From CAZJNX01 sp964547415 (GTDB lineage Bacteria; Pseudomonadota; Alphaproteobacteria; Rhizobiales; Amorphaceae): a stretch of DNA of 20,359 nucleotides. Shown here in pieces: positions 1-7,575 of the stretch; positions within the stretch are counted from its first letter, which is position 1; every line of letters begins with the position of its first letter. Below the pieces are notes generated by a model. The model had not been told where the DNA came from. It saw nothing but the letters and a program-made list of their open reading frames with translations, and did no database searches. Made by a program: the position numbers and the translations under genes. Location of the stretch: the NCBI GenBank assembly GCA_964547415.1, contig CAZJNX010000077.1, forward strand, positions 1 through 20,359, given 5' to 3'.

Positions 1-1108
1 CGTGGTTCCGCTTGCCGTCCGGCGCCGCCGGGCGGGCGCGTCGTCCCGATGCGCCACGCCGATGGGGCAAGTCGTGGGGTGCGCGCGGCACTCGCCGGGG
101 TGGCCGCGGCAGGACACCGGCACGGCGGCCCCTCGCCCACCCGCGCGCTCTCGTCCGCCGGGCCACCACGGCGCTGCCCGCGGCAAGCCGCTCCGGAGGC
201 GGCCGGATCCCCCGCTCCCGTCGGCCGTGGTGCCGCGCGCGGCCCCCCAGCCCCCGGAAAGCGCCGCGCGGCGCGGTTCGTGCGAGCGCCGGGCTGCGCA
301 CGCAAGGGGCTCTCTGGGCGCTGGCCGCCCGGCCGCCCCCGCAGCGGGGGCGCCGGCGCCGGGACGGTCCGCCTTCGGCCGCCGTCCGCACCGCGCCCGG
401 ACCAAAGACGCCGTCCGGCCGCTCCATTCGCCCGTCGTCCGGGGCGGGGCAGGTGAGTTGCGCCCGGGTTGGGCTGCGCGACGGGCCCCGGGCGCCACGC
501 GCGAGCCCCTTCGGTCCGGAACGGCCTGTCCCGTCTGCGCTCTGGATGGGCCGCCGAGGCTCCCGGGATGCCGCCGCGCGGTTCCATCGACGTCCGGCCG
601 CCGACGGGCGAGGGCGCGCCCGCACGCGTGCCGCTCGCGATCGACGGTGCCCGGCGCATCGGGAGCCGTCGCCGCCGGGCGAATTCGTCGGCCGCCGCGG
701 TCCCGCCGGCCCCTGCCGCAAGCGAAACGCTCCCCCGCCGCCCCGCTCCCGGTCTGCCGCGGCCCGCGGGGCTTCGTCCAGGCGATGCGCGTGGCCTCGC
801 GGCGCGGATCCCGCTCCGCCGGTGCTCGCGGACCCCGATCCGGCCTCGCCGGACGGTCCTCCGGCGCGTCCGCGCGGACAGGTGGCCTTCCCCCGGTGAC
901 CCGCCCTCGGCCCGATGACGCCGCGCGGGGGCAGGCGGGTCGAGGCGGGTCGTCGTCGGCGCGGGGCCTGAATGTCCGCCCGGCCCGAGCGCGCGGTCCC
1001 CGTCCCGGTTCGCGGCGATCGGGTGGTCGGAAGGTCGGTCGCACCCGGGCGGCGGGCCGCACGCACCAGGGCCACGGGAGGTCGGGAGGCAGGGGGCCGG
1101 CGGTTCCA
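1..1108. other. Gene-free GC-rich block at the left edge
   Basis: No reading frame on either strand here resembles a protein family I know. Several frames stay open for hundreds of codons on the plus strand, but that is expected at this GC content, and their translations are Arg/Pro/Ala/Gly-rich with no domain motif. The block lies just downstream of waaA, where many alphaproteobacteria carry lpxK; no LpxK-like sequence is seen on the minus strand. I see no RNA gene, clear terminator or mobile element. A degraded gene cannot be excluded. Confidence 0.55.
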
Positions 1109-2398
1109 TCAGGGTGGCGGCGCGTCGCAGGCGCGGCCGGGCGCGGGCGACAGGACGGGCGCGAGGGCGGCGAGCGTCCGCTCGAGGGCGCCCGCGCTCG
1201 CCTCGGCCACGCTGCGGGCGTGGGCGGCCATCGCCGCCGCCGCGTGCGGATCGTCAAGGAGGCGGGACGCCGCCGCCGCCAGCGCCGCGGCGTCGGCGAC
1301 CGACGCCGCGCCCCCGGCAGCGAAGAGGGCCGCGAACACGTCGCGGAAGTTGTGGACCGCGGGGCCGGTCAGGATCGCGCAGTCGAGTCGGGCGGGCTCG
1401 TAGGGATTGTGCCCGCCGACCGGCGCGAACGAGCCGCCCAGCACCACCACCGGCGCGAGGCGGTAGAACAGGCCGAGCTCGCCCAGCGTGTCGGCGACGT
1501 AGACGGCGGTTTTCGGACCCGGCAGCTCCGCGCGCGAGCGGACGGCCACGGCCCCCGCGCCCGCGGCGAGGGCGGCCACCTCCGGCCCCCGCTCCGGGTG
1601 ACGCGGCACGAGGACGAGGAGGAGTTCCGGCCTCTCCCGCGCCAGGCGCTCCCGGGCGGCGAGCACCAGCGCCTCCTCTCCGGGGTGGGTCGAGGCGGCC
1701 AGCAGCACCGGGCGTCCGGCGACGGCGTCCGCGAGGCGGGCGAGGGCGTCGCCGTCCGCCGGAAGCGGGGCGACGTCGCCCTTGAGGTTCCCGGTCTCGT
1801 GCACCGAGGGCGCGCCGAGCGCCCGCCAGCGGGCCGCGTCGTCCCGCGACTGGGCGGCGACGAGGCGGAGCGCCCCGAACAGCGGCCGCGCGAGGGGGCC
1901 GGCCCGCCGCCAGCCGCGGAAGGAGCGCTCCGACAGGCGCGCGTTGACGACCGCGAACGGGATCGCCCGCCGCGCCGCGGCGGCGATGGCGGCGGGCCAG
2001 ATCTCGCTCTCGGCGAACAGCGCGGCGACCGGGCGCCAGTGGTCGAGGAAGCGTGCGAGGAAGGGCGGCGCGTCGAGCGGCGCGTACTGGTGGAGAACGC
2101 CCGCCGGGGCGCGCGCCGCCACGAGCCCGGCCGAGGTGACCGTGCCGGTGGTGAGAAGCACCGGCCGCTCCCCGGCGAGGCGCGCGGCGAGGGGCAGGAC
2201 CGCCGTGGTCTCCCCGACCGAGACGGCGTGGAGCCACACGAGCGGCCCGTCCGGACGGGGCAGGGACGCCTGTCCGGTGCGCTCGCCGAGGCGGGCGGGA
2301 TCCTCCTTGCCGCGCGCCGCGCGGCGGGCGAGCCAGGCGGGCGCCAGCGGCGCGAGCCCCCGCCCCGCGCCCTCCCACGCGCCGGTGAGGAGGCTCAC
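1109..2398 (-). CDS. waaA: 3-deoxy-D-manno-octulosonic acid (Kdo) transferase
   Basis: WaaA (KdtA) moves Kdo from CMP-Kdo to the lipid A precursor at the inner face of the cytoplasmic membrane; it is a GT30 family, GT-B fold enzyme. The product is 429 residues, normal for the family. The N-terminal half carries HAVSVGE (residues 57-63), whose last Glu is the family's catalytic base. The C-terminal half has ASTHPGEE, VPRHPERG and the GGSFAPVGGHNPYEPA segment that matches the CMP-Kdo binding region. I chose the GTG at 2398 because it gives the usual N-terminus (MSLLTGAWEG) and has GGGAG just upstream; frames further upstream run into low-complexity sequence. It is the last gene of the pmbA-cysQ-DUF4170-DUF374 run but is separated from it by 867 bases, so it may need its own promoter. 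lpxK is not seen next to it. Confidence 0.93.
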   Translation of the reverse strand: MSLLTGAWEGAGRGLAPLAPAWLARRAARGKEDPARLGERTGQASLPRPDGPLVWLHAVSVGETTAVLPLAARLAGERPVLLTTGTVTSAGLVAARAPAGVLHQYAPLDAPPFLARFLDHWRPVAALFAESEIWPAAIAAAARRAIPFAVVNARLSERSFRGWRRAGPLARPLFGALRLVAAQSRDDAARWRALGAPSVHETGNLKGDVAPLPADGDALARLADAVAGRPVLLAASTHPGEEALVLAARERLARERPELLLVLVPRHPERGPEVAALAAGAGAVAVRSRAELPGPKTAVYVADTLGELGLFYRLAPVVVLGGSFAPVGGHNPYEPARLDCAILTGPAVHNFRDVFAALFAAGGAASVADAAALAAAASRLLDDPHAAAAMAAHARSVAEASAGALERTLAALAPVLSPAPGRACDAPPP

Positions 2399-3265
2399 GC
2401 TCCCGCCCCCCTTCGCGGCGTTGCACGCGGCGACCGGCGGGCCGCCCGGATCGATCGCCCCCGTCGACGCCGACCGGGATCGCCGCACGGGACGCGACCG
2501 GTGTCGCTCGATGCCGCGCCCGGCACCGGCGGCGGTGCGAGGCGAGCGTTCGCTCCGTCGCGGAGCGGAGCCGAGGGTGCACGGACAGCCTGCGCCGTCC
2601 GGCCGGTGGCGGCGGTCGCCTGCGGCCCGTGGCGAACCGGGGACGGCGTGCCGCCATCGCCCGGGCAGCCGTCCCGGCATGCTGCACCGTGACGGGGTGG
2701 CGGTGGCGCAGCTCCCGTCCGACCGGATGCGGCAGGGCAACCCCGGCGAGGTGCGCCGCCTTCCAGTGAACGCGAAAAGGGGGCGTCGCATGCGCTCGCG
2801 CCGCGGGTGGACCGCCTCGCCGCCGCCGGGGTCGACGGCGCGGCAAGCCCGTGTCCGCCGGCCACGGCGACCGGATCGAGGGTGCGGGTCCCGCGCCGGC
2901 CGCCGGCGGTCGCGGGCGGCGCGGGGCGGACGCTGGCCCGCCGGAGCGGGACCGGCCGCACAAACGTTGCGCGCGATCGCCCGCCGGTCAGGGCGACGGC
3001 AGCGAGGGCGGCAGGCCGGCGGGAGCGGTGTCCGCCGGCCAAGGCGACCGGATCGGGGGCGACGGTCCCGCGCCGGCCACCAGCGGTCGCGGGCGGCGCG
3101 TGGCGGACGGCGGCCCGCCGGAGCCGGACCGGCCGGCCGGACGCTTCGGGCGATCGCCTGCCGGTCACGGCGACGGCAGCGAGGGCGGCAGGCCGGCGGG
3201 ACCGGACCACGGCCGGCGCCGCGCGCGGGCCGGGACGGCCGCGGCCCGCGGACGTGCGCGCGGCG
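2399..3265. other. Gene-free GC-rich block between waaA and the DUF374 gene
   Basis: This block sits inside what is usually a tight operon. No frame gives a recognisable protein. A minus-strand frame stays open through the whole block, but its translation is Ala/Arg/Pro/Gly-rich with no motif. The block contains a two-copy 177-bp tandem duplication (2851-3204, separate entry). Copy 1 is about 84 percent GC by hand count. A promoter for waaA may lie near its left end, but I cannot point to one. Confidence 0.55.
2851..3204. repeat. Two-copy tandem repeat, 177-bp unit
   Basis: Copy 1 spans 2851-3027 and copy 2 spans 3028-3204. Both begin GTGTCCGCCGGCCA and end with GGCAGGCCGGCGGGA plus three bases. 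By hand alignment they differ at 21 of 177 positions (about 88 percent identity) with no insertion or deletion. The unit is 59 codons long, so any open frame is kept through both copies. The 21 differences fall 5, 9 and 7 on the three codon phases, so there is no sign of selection on one reading frame. Confidence 0.9.
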
Positions 3266-4003
3266 TCAGCTCTCGCAGGGAACGGCATTGGGGGCGCCGG
3301 AGGGAGCAGGGGCGGCCTCGCCCCGGGCGAGGGCGCCTGCCCGCGCGTTCGCCCGGTCGAGGCTGCTCGCCACGATCTTGCGGTAGAGGGCGAGGCCGTC
3401 GTCGTCGAGGTCGGACGGCACGGCGATCGGCTCGGCATAGACGATCGCCATGCGGCCGAACGGCAGGTTGATCGTCGTGTGGTCCCAGGTGGACGTGAGC
3501 ACGATCCGGCGCGAGGTCGCCACCGCGAGCGGCAGGATCGGCCGGCCGGAGCGGGCGGCGAGCAGGACCACCCCCTCGCCCGCCTGCCGCGCGGGACCCT
3601 TCGGCACGTCCGCCGTGAGGGCGACCGAGATCCCCTCCTCGAGGGTGCCGAGGGCCTCGAGGAAGCCCCGCGCCCCGCCGCGCTTAAGGATCTGCCGGCC
3701 AGTGCGCCCGCCCGAGGCGCGGATCGTGCCCATGCCGAGCCGCTCGGCCGCCACGGCGTTGATCTCCCCGTCCGCGGAGCGGGAGATCATCACCCGCGTC
3801 GGCACGTCCCGCGGCCGGGCGAACGGCACCATGAAGTGCTGGCCGTGCCACATGGCGCCGATGAAGGGCTGGATGCCGCGGTAGCGCTCGATCGCGTCCT
3901 CGGGATCGCGGACCGTCCGGTTGGTCGCGTTCACGAAGCGCAGGAGCTCGGCGAGGGCCACCCCGACGGCCCGCCGGACCGCGGGCGAGCGGGCGAGCTT
4001 CAT
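3266..4003 (-). CDS. DUF374 lysophospholipid acyltransferase family protein
   Basis: The 245-residue product belongs to the DUF374 group of the LPLAT acyltransferase superfamily, whose members sit next to Kdo and lipid A genes in alphaproteobacteria; the exact substrate is generally not known. Visible landmarks are MWHGQH (residues 51-56), which holds the superfamily histidine, SRSADGEI (74-81), GTIRASGGR (92-100) and ALTADVPKGPAR near residue 130. The acidic partner of the usual HX4D motif is not obvious, as is common in DUF374. The N-terminus is mildly hydrophobic but not a clear signal peptide. The ATG at 4003 is preceded by GGGGGGAC. It follows the DUF4170 gene by 34 bases on the same strand, so the two are probably co-transcribed. 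The C-terminal 25 residues are Ala/Pro-rich. Envelope lipid acylation is the likely role by context. Confidence 0.88.
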   Translation of the reverse strand: MKLARSPAVRRAVGVALAELLRFVNATNRTVRDPEDAIERYRGIQPFIGAMWHGQHFMVPFARPRDVPTRVMISRSADGEINAVAAERLGMGTIRASGGRTGRQILKRGGARGFLEALGTLEEGISVALTADVPKGPARQAGEGVVLLAARSGRPILPLAVATSRRIVLTSTWDHTTINLPFGRMAIVYAEPIAVPSDLDDDGLALYRKIVASSLDRANARAGALARGEAAPAPSGAPNAVPCES

Positions 4004-4037
4004 GCGTCCCCCCGGGCGGCCCCGGTCCCGTCCATCC

Positions 4038-4268
4038 TCAGGCGTCCGGCTCCATCAGGCGGTGGATGTGGACGATGAAGTAGCGCATGTGGGCGTTGTC
4101 CACCGTCGCCTGGGCCTTCGCCCGCCACGCCTTCTCCGCGCTCGCGTAGTTCGGGAAGATGCCGACGACGTCGAGCTTGTCGAGGTCGCGGAACTCCACC
4201 GTGTCGAGGGAGGTGAGCTCGCCGCCGAACACGAGGTGGAGGAGCTGCTTGGTTTCTGTGTCGGCCAT
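4038..4268 (-). CDS. DUF4170 domain-containing protein
   Basis: This small protein (76 residues) matches DUF4170, a short alphaproteobacterial family of unknown function. Its core reads LLHLVFGGEL near the start, then FRDLDKLDVVGIFPNY, AEKAWRAKAQ and MRYFIVHIHRL at the end. I start it at the ATG at 4268 (MADTETKQ), which gives the usual family length. An in-frame ATG at 4277 and a further start at 4316 would add 3 or 16 residues that do not look conserved. It is soluble by appearance, with no signal peptide or membrane segment. It lies 86 bases after cysQ and 34 bases before the DUF374 gene. The same order is common in related genomes, so a link to envelope or phosphoadenosine metabolism is suggested only by context. 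Confidence 0.88.
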   Translation of the reverse strand: MADTETKQLLHLVFGGELTSLDTVEFRDLDKLDVVGIFPNYASAEKAWRAKAQATVDNAHMRYFIVHIHRLMEPDA

Positions 4269-4354
4269 CGCTGCCATCCTGCGGGCGCCGTCGGGAAGGG
4301 GTCGGCCGTGAGCCACACGAGGGCGGCCCCCGTGTCAAGGGGACGGCGCGCCGC

Positions 4355-5188
4355 TCAGCTCCGCCGGCGGGCGTGGCCGAGCCGCTCGGCGATGGTCCTG
4401 AGCGGCTCGTCGAGGCCCGGGCGGCAGGCGATCACCACCGGCTGGTCCGGACGGCGCCCGTTGAAGGCGAGGGGCCGCCCCTCGTAGCTCTCCACGATCC
4501 CGCCCGCCTCGGTGACGACGAGGTCGGCCGCGGCGAGGTCCCAGTCGCTGGAGCCGCCGTGGGTGAGAACGCCGTCGAGCTCGCCCGCCGCGACCATGGC
4601 GAGACGCAGCGCAAGGGAGGGGATGTAGCGCACCGCCTCCATCCCCGCGGCGACCGCCTCGGGCTCCCGCGTGAGGCGCCGCGGGCCCGACACCCGCGCC
4701 CCCGCGGGATCGGGCCGCGGGCGGATCGACAGGCGCTCCCCGTCCCGGAACGCGCCGCCGCCCCGGGCCGCCGTGAACACCGCGCCCGTCGCCGGGCGGA
4801 CGAGGCAGCCCACGAGCGGCCGCCCGTCCTCCACGACGGCGACGCTCACCATCCAGCGGTCCTCGCCGGCGATGAAGGCCTTGGTGCCGTCGATCGGGTC
4901 CACCACGAAGACGCGGCGGCGCGACAGGCGCGTGGGTTCGTCCGCCGTCTCCTCCGACAGCCAGCCGTACTCGGGCCGGGCGGCGGTGAGGGTCTCGAGC
5001 AGGTAGCGGTCGACCGCGAGGTCCGCCTCGGTGACGGGCGAGGCGTCGTCCTTGGTCCACTGCCGCGCGCCCCGCCGGAAATGGTCGAGGGCGATGTCGG
5101 CGGCCGCGAGCGATGCCTCGCGGATGAGCGCGAGGTCCTCGGCGGCCGCGGCGGGGGCCGGGGCGGCGGCGACGGCGTCAGAGCCCAC
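4355..5188 (-). CDS. cysQ: 3'(2'),5'-bisphosphate nucleotidase / inositol monophosphatase family
   Basis: The 277-residue product is a Mg-dependent phosphatase of the inositol monophosphatase superfamily, best matched to CysQ, which removes phosphate from 3'-phosphoadenosine 5'-phosphate made during sulfate assimilation. The metal-site motifs are complete: SPVTEADLAVD (about residues 50-60), WLSEET (76-81), VVDPIDGTKAF (94-104) and WDLAAADLVVTEAGG in the C-terminal half. The start is a GTG at 5188, inside the end of pmbA: the two genes overlap by 11 bases, with GAGGGG in the pmbA tail as a likely ribosome site, so translation is probably coupled. No ATG lies near the expected N-terminus. The first 17 residues are Ala/Pro-rich. 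An inositol or histidinol phosphatase role cannot be ruled out from motifs alone, but the neighbours favour the CysQ-like group. Confidence 0.9.
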   Translation of the reverse strand: MGSDAVAAAPAPAAAAEDLALIREASLAAADIALDHFRRGARQWTKDDASPVTEADLAVDRYLLETLTAARPEYGWLSEETADEPTRLSRRRVFVVDPIDGTKAFIAGEDRWMVSVAVVEDGRPLVGCLVRPATGAVFTAARGGGAFRDGERLSIRPRPDPAGARVSGPRRLTREPEAVAAGMEAVRYIPSLALRLAMVAAGELDGVLTHGGSSDWDLAAADLVVTEAGGIVESYEGRPLAFNGRRPDQPVVIACRPGLDEPLRTIAERLGHARRRS

Positions 5189-6521
5189 CGATGGTCATCC
5201 CCTCGATGGCGACGGTCGGCGCCGTCAGGGTGGAGAATTCCACGGGGTCGTCGGCGAGGACCATGCGGGCGAACATGTCGGCGAGGTTGCCCGCCACCGT
5301 GATCTCGCTCACCGGGTAGGCGATGGCCCCGTTCTCGATCCAGTAGCCGAAGGCGCCGCGGCTGTAGTCGCCGGTAACGAGGTTCACGCCCTGTCCGATG
5401 AGGTCGGTCACGTAGAGCCCGTTGCCGATGTCCTGCATCAGCCGGTCGGGCGGCGTGGTCCCGGGATGGAGCGTCACGTTGGTGGCGCCCGGCCGCGGGG
5501 CGCCGAGGCCGCGGGCGGCGCGGCCGTTGGGGGAGAGGCCGAGCTCCCGCGCGCTCGCCGCGTCGAGGAGCCAGGACGACAGCACCCCGTCCGCCACGAG
5601 GTCGATCGCCTCGCCGGGCACGCCCTCCCCGTCGAAGGGGCGGGAGGCGAGGCCGCGGGGCTTCACCGGGTCGTCGGTGATCCTGACGCCGTCCGAAAAC
5701 ACCTTCTCGCCCATGCGGTGCTTCAGGAAGCTGGTGCCGCGGGCGATGCTCGCCCCGTTGACGGCGCCGAGGAAGTGGCCGACGAGGCCGGCCGCCGCCC
5801 GCGGCTCGAACAAGACGGTCGCCGTGCGGGTGGCGATGCGCTGGGGCTCGAGGCGGCGCACGGCGCGCTCGCCGGCGATGCGGCCGATCTCGGCCGGGTC
5901 CGCGAGGTCGGCGAGGTGGCGACGGGCGGAGAACCAGTAGTCCCGCTCCATGCGCGTGCCGTCCCCCGCGACGGCGGTGGCCGAGACCGCGTGGCGGGTC
6001 GCCTGGTGGGCGCCTGAAAAGCCGGTGGAGGTGACGAGCACCATTCCCGCCGTCGCCGCCGAGGCGCTCGAGCCGCCCGAGCGGGTGACGCCCGGCACGG
6101 CGAGCATCGCCCCTTCCGCGGCTTCGGCGCGGGCGACGAGCTCGTCCGTGTCCGAGGCGTGGGGGTCGAACAGGTCGAGATCGCCAGCAAAGCGGCCGGT
6201 GAGGGCGGGATCGGCGAGGCCCGCGTACGGGTCCTCCGGCGCCGCCCGGGCCATGGCGACGGCGCGCTCGGCGATCGCGGCCGGCGCGTCGGCGAAGCTC
6301 GCCCCCACGAGGGCGCCACGCTTGCCGCAGAAGGCCCGGAGCGCCACCTCGGCGCTCTCCGCCCCCTCGAGCTCTTCCAGCCGCTCGGCGCGGATCGTGA
6401 CGGAGCGCTCGGCCGACAGGACGACGACGGCGTCGGCCGCGTCCGCCCCGGCCTTCCTCGCCGCCTCCACGAGGGCGCTCGCGCGGTCGGTCAGCGTGTC
6501 AAGGTCTGCGTGGTCGGTCAT
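5178..6521 (-). CDS. pmbA: TldE/PmbA family metallopeptidase subunit
   Basis: PmbA (TldE) pairs with TldD to form a cytosolic protease that opens and degrades unfolded peptides and, in E. coli, matures microcin B17 and degrades the antitoxin CcdA. The 447-residue length is normal. I see no HExxxH zinc motif, which fits TldE rather than TldD. Family-like segments include GKRGALVGASFAD, GFSGAHQATRHAVSA, DYWFSARRHLADL, the GTSFLKHRMGEKVFSDGV stretch, ARGLGAPRPGATNV, GVNLVTGDYSRGAFGYWIE and the closing IEGMTIGGL. The ATG at 6521 (MTDHADLDTL) is chosen over longer frames because the upstream 30 codons are Arg/Pro-rich noise. It is the first gene of the minus-strand run and overlaps cysQ by 11 bases. 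Its promoter should lie in 6522-6859, shared with the divergent DUF6101 gene. Confidence 0.92.
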   Translation of the reverse strand: MTDHADLDTLTDRASALVEAARKAGADAADAVVVLSAERSVTIRAERLEELEGAESAEVALRAFCGKRGALVGASFADAPAAIAERAVAMARAAPEDPYAGLADPALTGRFAGDLDLFDPHASDTDELVARAEAAEGAMLAVPGVTRSGGSSASAATAGMVLVTSTGFSGAHQATRHAVSATAVAGDGTRMERDYWFSARRHLADLADPAEIGRIAGERAVRRLEPQRIATRTATVLFEPRAAAGLVGHFLGAVNGASIARGTSFLKHRMGEKVFSDGVRITDDPVKPRGLASRPFDGEGVPGEAIDLVADGVLSSWLLDAASARELGLSPNGRAARGLGAPRPGATNVTLHPGTTPPDRLMQDIGNGLYVTDLIGQGVNLVTGDYSRGAFGYWIENGAIAYPVSEITVAGNLADMFARMVLADDPVEFSTLTAPTVAIEGMTIGGL

Positions 6522-6859
6522 CGGCTGGCCTTGCGGTCGTGAACGGGGGCGGGTTCGTCCCCGGGATGTCGCGCGGCAGGGGGCAAAGCGCAAGGGTGTG
6601 GCGGGCCGCACGGGCGGCGGCGCCGCGGCGCGAACGCCGGGGCCGCGGCGTCGGCGGCGGGGGTCAAGGCGCCGGGAGAGGGCACCGGCCGGGACGGTTT
6701 AAGGATCGTGACGAGGGCGCCGCCGATTTCGAAAGGGCGCTTAAGCGCGCCCTAAAGCGGCCTTGATATGCATCCTCCCGTCGAAGGCGCGCCCCCGGGC
6801 GGCGCCTCCCCCGATCGCGATGCGGCCCGGTGCCGCCACACGAGGAGCGTCAGACGACG
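6522..6859. promoter_or_regulatory. Divergent intergenic region pmbA / DUF6101
   Basis: This 338-base spacer separates two genes that start away from each other, so it should hold promoters in both directions. It carries the most A/T-containing stretch of this part of the window (about 6698-6773), including TTTAAGG and TTGATATGCAT, and the palindromes described separately. I cannot place a convincing -35/-10 pair for either gene. GAGGAG at 6842-6847 is the likely ribosome site for the DUF6101 gene, 12 bases before its ATG. Confidence 0.5.
6727..6752. promoter_or_regulatory. Adjacent palindromes, possible operator
   Basis: TTTCGAAA (6727-6734) is a perfect 8-bp palindrome. It is directly followed by GGGCGCTTAAGCGCGCCC (6735-6752), whose core GCGCTTAAGCGC (6737-6748) is a perfect 12-bp palindrome and whose arms extend with one extra G. 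Such symmetry in the A/T-richer part of a divergent promoter region suggests a dimeric regulator site. There is no T-tract and no gene ends nearby, so a terminator is unlikely. Confidence 0.4.
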
Positions 6860-7429
6860 ATGCAAGGTGCGGTGACGACGGCCCGTCTTCCGGCGGACCA
6901 GGAGACCCTCATCACCTTCGCCTCGCCCGACCGCCTGCCGGCGCGGATCGCGCTGCCGGACGCGGCCCCGGGCGGGCGAACGGTGGACCTTTCCCGCGAC
7001 CACGCCGTGATCCGCACCCCGGAAACCGACGCCTCGCCGGTGGTGATGGTGGCGATCGGCCTGTTCCGCGGCATCGCCGTCACCGTGGCGGACGGCCCGG
7101 ACGGGCCGCTCTTCCGCCTCGATCTCCTCCACGCGGACGGAAAGCTCACGGTGCCGCTCGCCGTCGGCACCTCCCTCGACGCGGTGGCGGGCGAGTGGCA
7201 GGCCTGGGCGCGCCTGTTCGGCCTGCCGATGCTCGCCGTCGACCAGGACGGCACCGTGCACGGCGCGCTCCAGGCGTTCGGCACCTTCCTCGCCGCCCCG
7301 CCGAAGCCCCGCCGCCGCGGCTCGAACCTCGTCGGGCGCCGTTCGCGCCTGTCCCGCCGTCGCGCCGTGCCCGCGCGGGCGCCCGCCCGCGTCTTCCGTG
7401 GCGAGCGGGAGCTGATCGCGCCGGAGTAG
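6860..7429 (+). CDS. DUF6101 family protein
   Basis: The 189-residue product resembles the DUF6101 proteins of Hyphomicrobiales, whose function is unknown. The middle is conserved-looking: FASPDRLPARIALPDA, RTVDLSRDHAVI, VVMVAIGLFRGIAV, LFRLDLLHADGKLTVPL, EWQAWARLFGLPML and GALQAFGTFL. The C-terminal third is strongly basic (SNLVGRRSRLSRRRAV), ending in FRGERELIAPE. There is no signal peptide or full membrane span. I start it at the ATG at 6860 (MQGAVTTARL) because GAGGAG lies 12 bases upstream; a GTG at 6830 would add ten residues. In related genomes this gene commonly sits between ubiA and the tldD/pmbA cluster. Here pmbA is still on one side, but an RTX-cyclophilin gene has come between it and ubiA. 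The basic tail suggests contact with nucleic acid or a membrane, which is inference only. Confidence 0.78.
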   Translation: MQGAVTTARLPADQETLITFASPDRLPARIALPDAAPGGRTVDLSRDHAVIRTPETDASPVVMVAIGLFRGIAVTVADGPDGPLFRLDLLHADGKLTVPLAVGTSLDAVAGEWQAWARLFGLPMLAVDQDGTVHGALQAFGTFLAAPPKPRRRGSNLVGRRSRLSRRRAVPARAPARVFRGERELIAPE

Positions 7430-7471
7430 GCCCGCGCCCGCCGCGCCCCGTCCTCACCGGAACCGTCGGCA

Positions 7472-7500
7472 TCGACCCGCGCCGTTCGCTCCGCTATCCT
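7472..7500 (+). promoter_or_regulatory. Candidate promoter for the RTX-cyclophilin gene
   Basis: TCGACC (7472-7477) and TATCCT (7495-7500) are 17 bases apart and resemble a sigma-70 type -35/-10 pair. A start of transcription near 7507 would leave about 70 bases before the ATG at 7576 but only about 9 before the in-frame ATG at 7516, so it favours the later start. The match is moderate. A GAATC (GANTC type, the CcrM methylation motif of alphaproteobacteria) lies at 7567-7571, just before the gene. Confidence 0.3.
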
Positions 7501-7575
7501 TCGGCGAGACCGACGATGGCTCGTCCCGCCAGGGGTGCGGCCACGCGCTCGGCTCCACTTTCGACGGAATCAACG

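Noticed and set aside
2..2692. Plus-strand open frame of almost 900 codons
   Set aside because: Its right half is antisense to waaA, which has clear family motifs, and its translation is Arg/Pro/Gly-rich without any domain. Long chance frames are expected at this GC content.
2399..3438. Minus-strand open frame of 347 codons containing the 59-residue repeat twice
   Set aside because: It overlaps the DUF374 gene in another frame, has no recognisable motif, and the differences between repeat copies are not biased to third codon positions.
5178..6521. TldD rather than PmbA/TldE
   Set aside because: No HExxxH zinc motif is present, and the C-terminal segments match PmbA.
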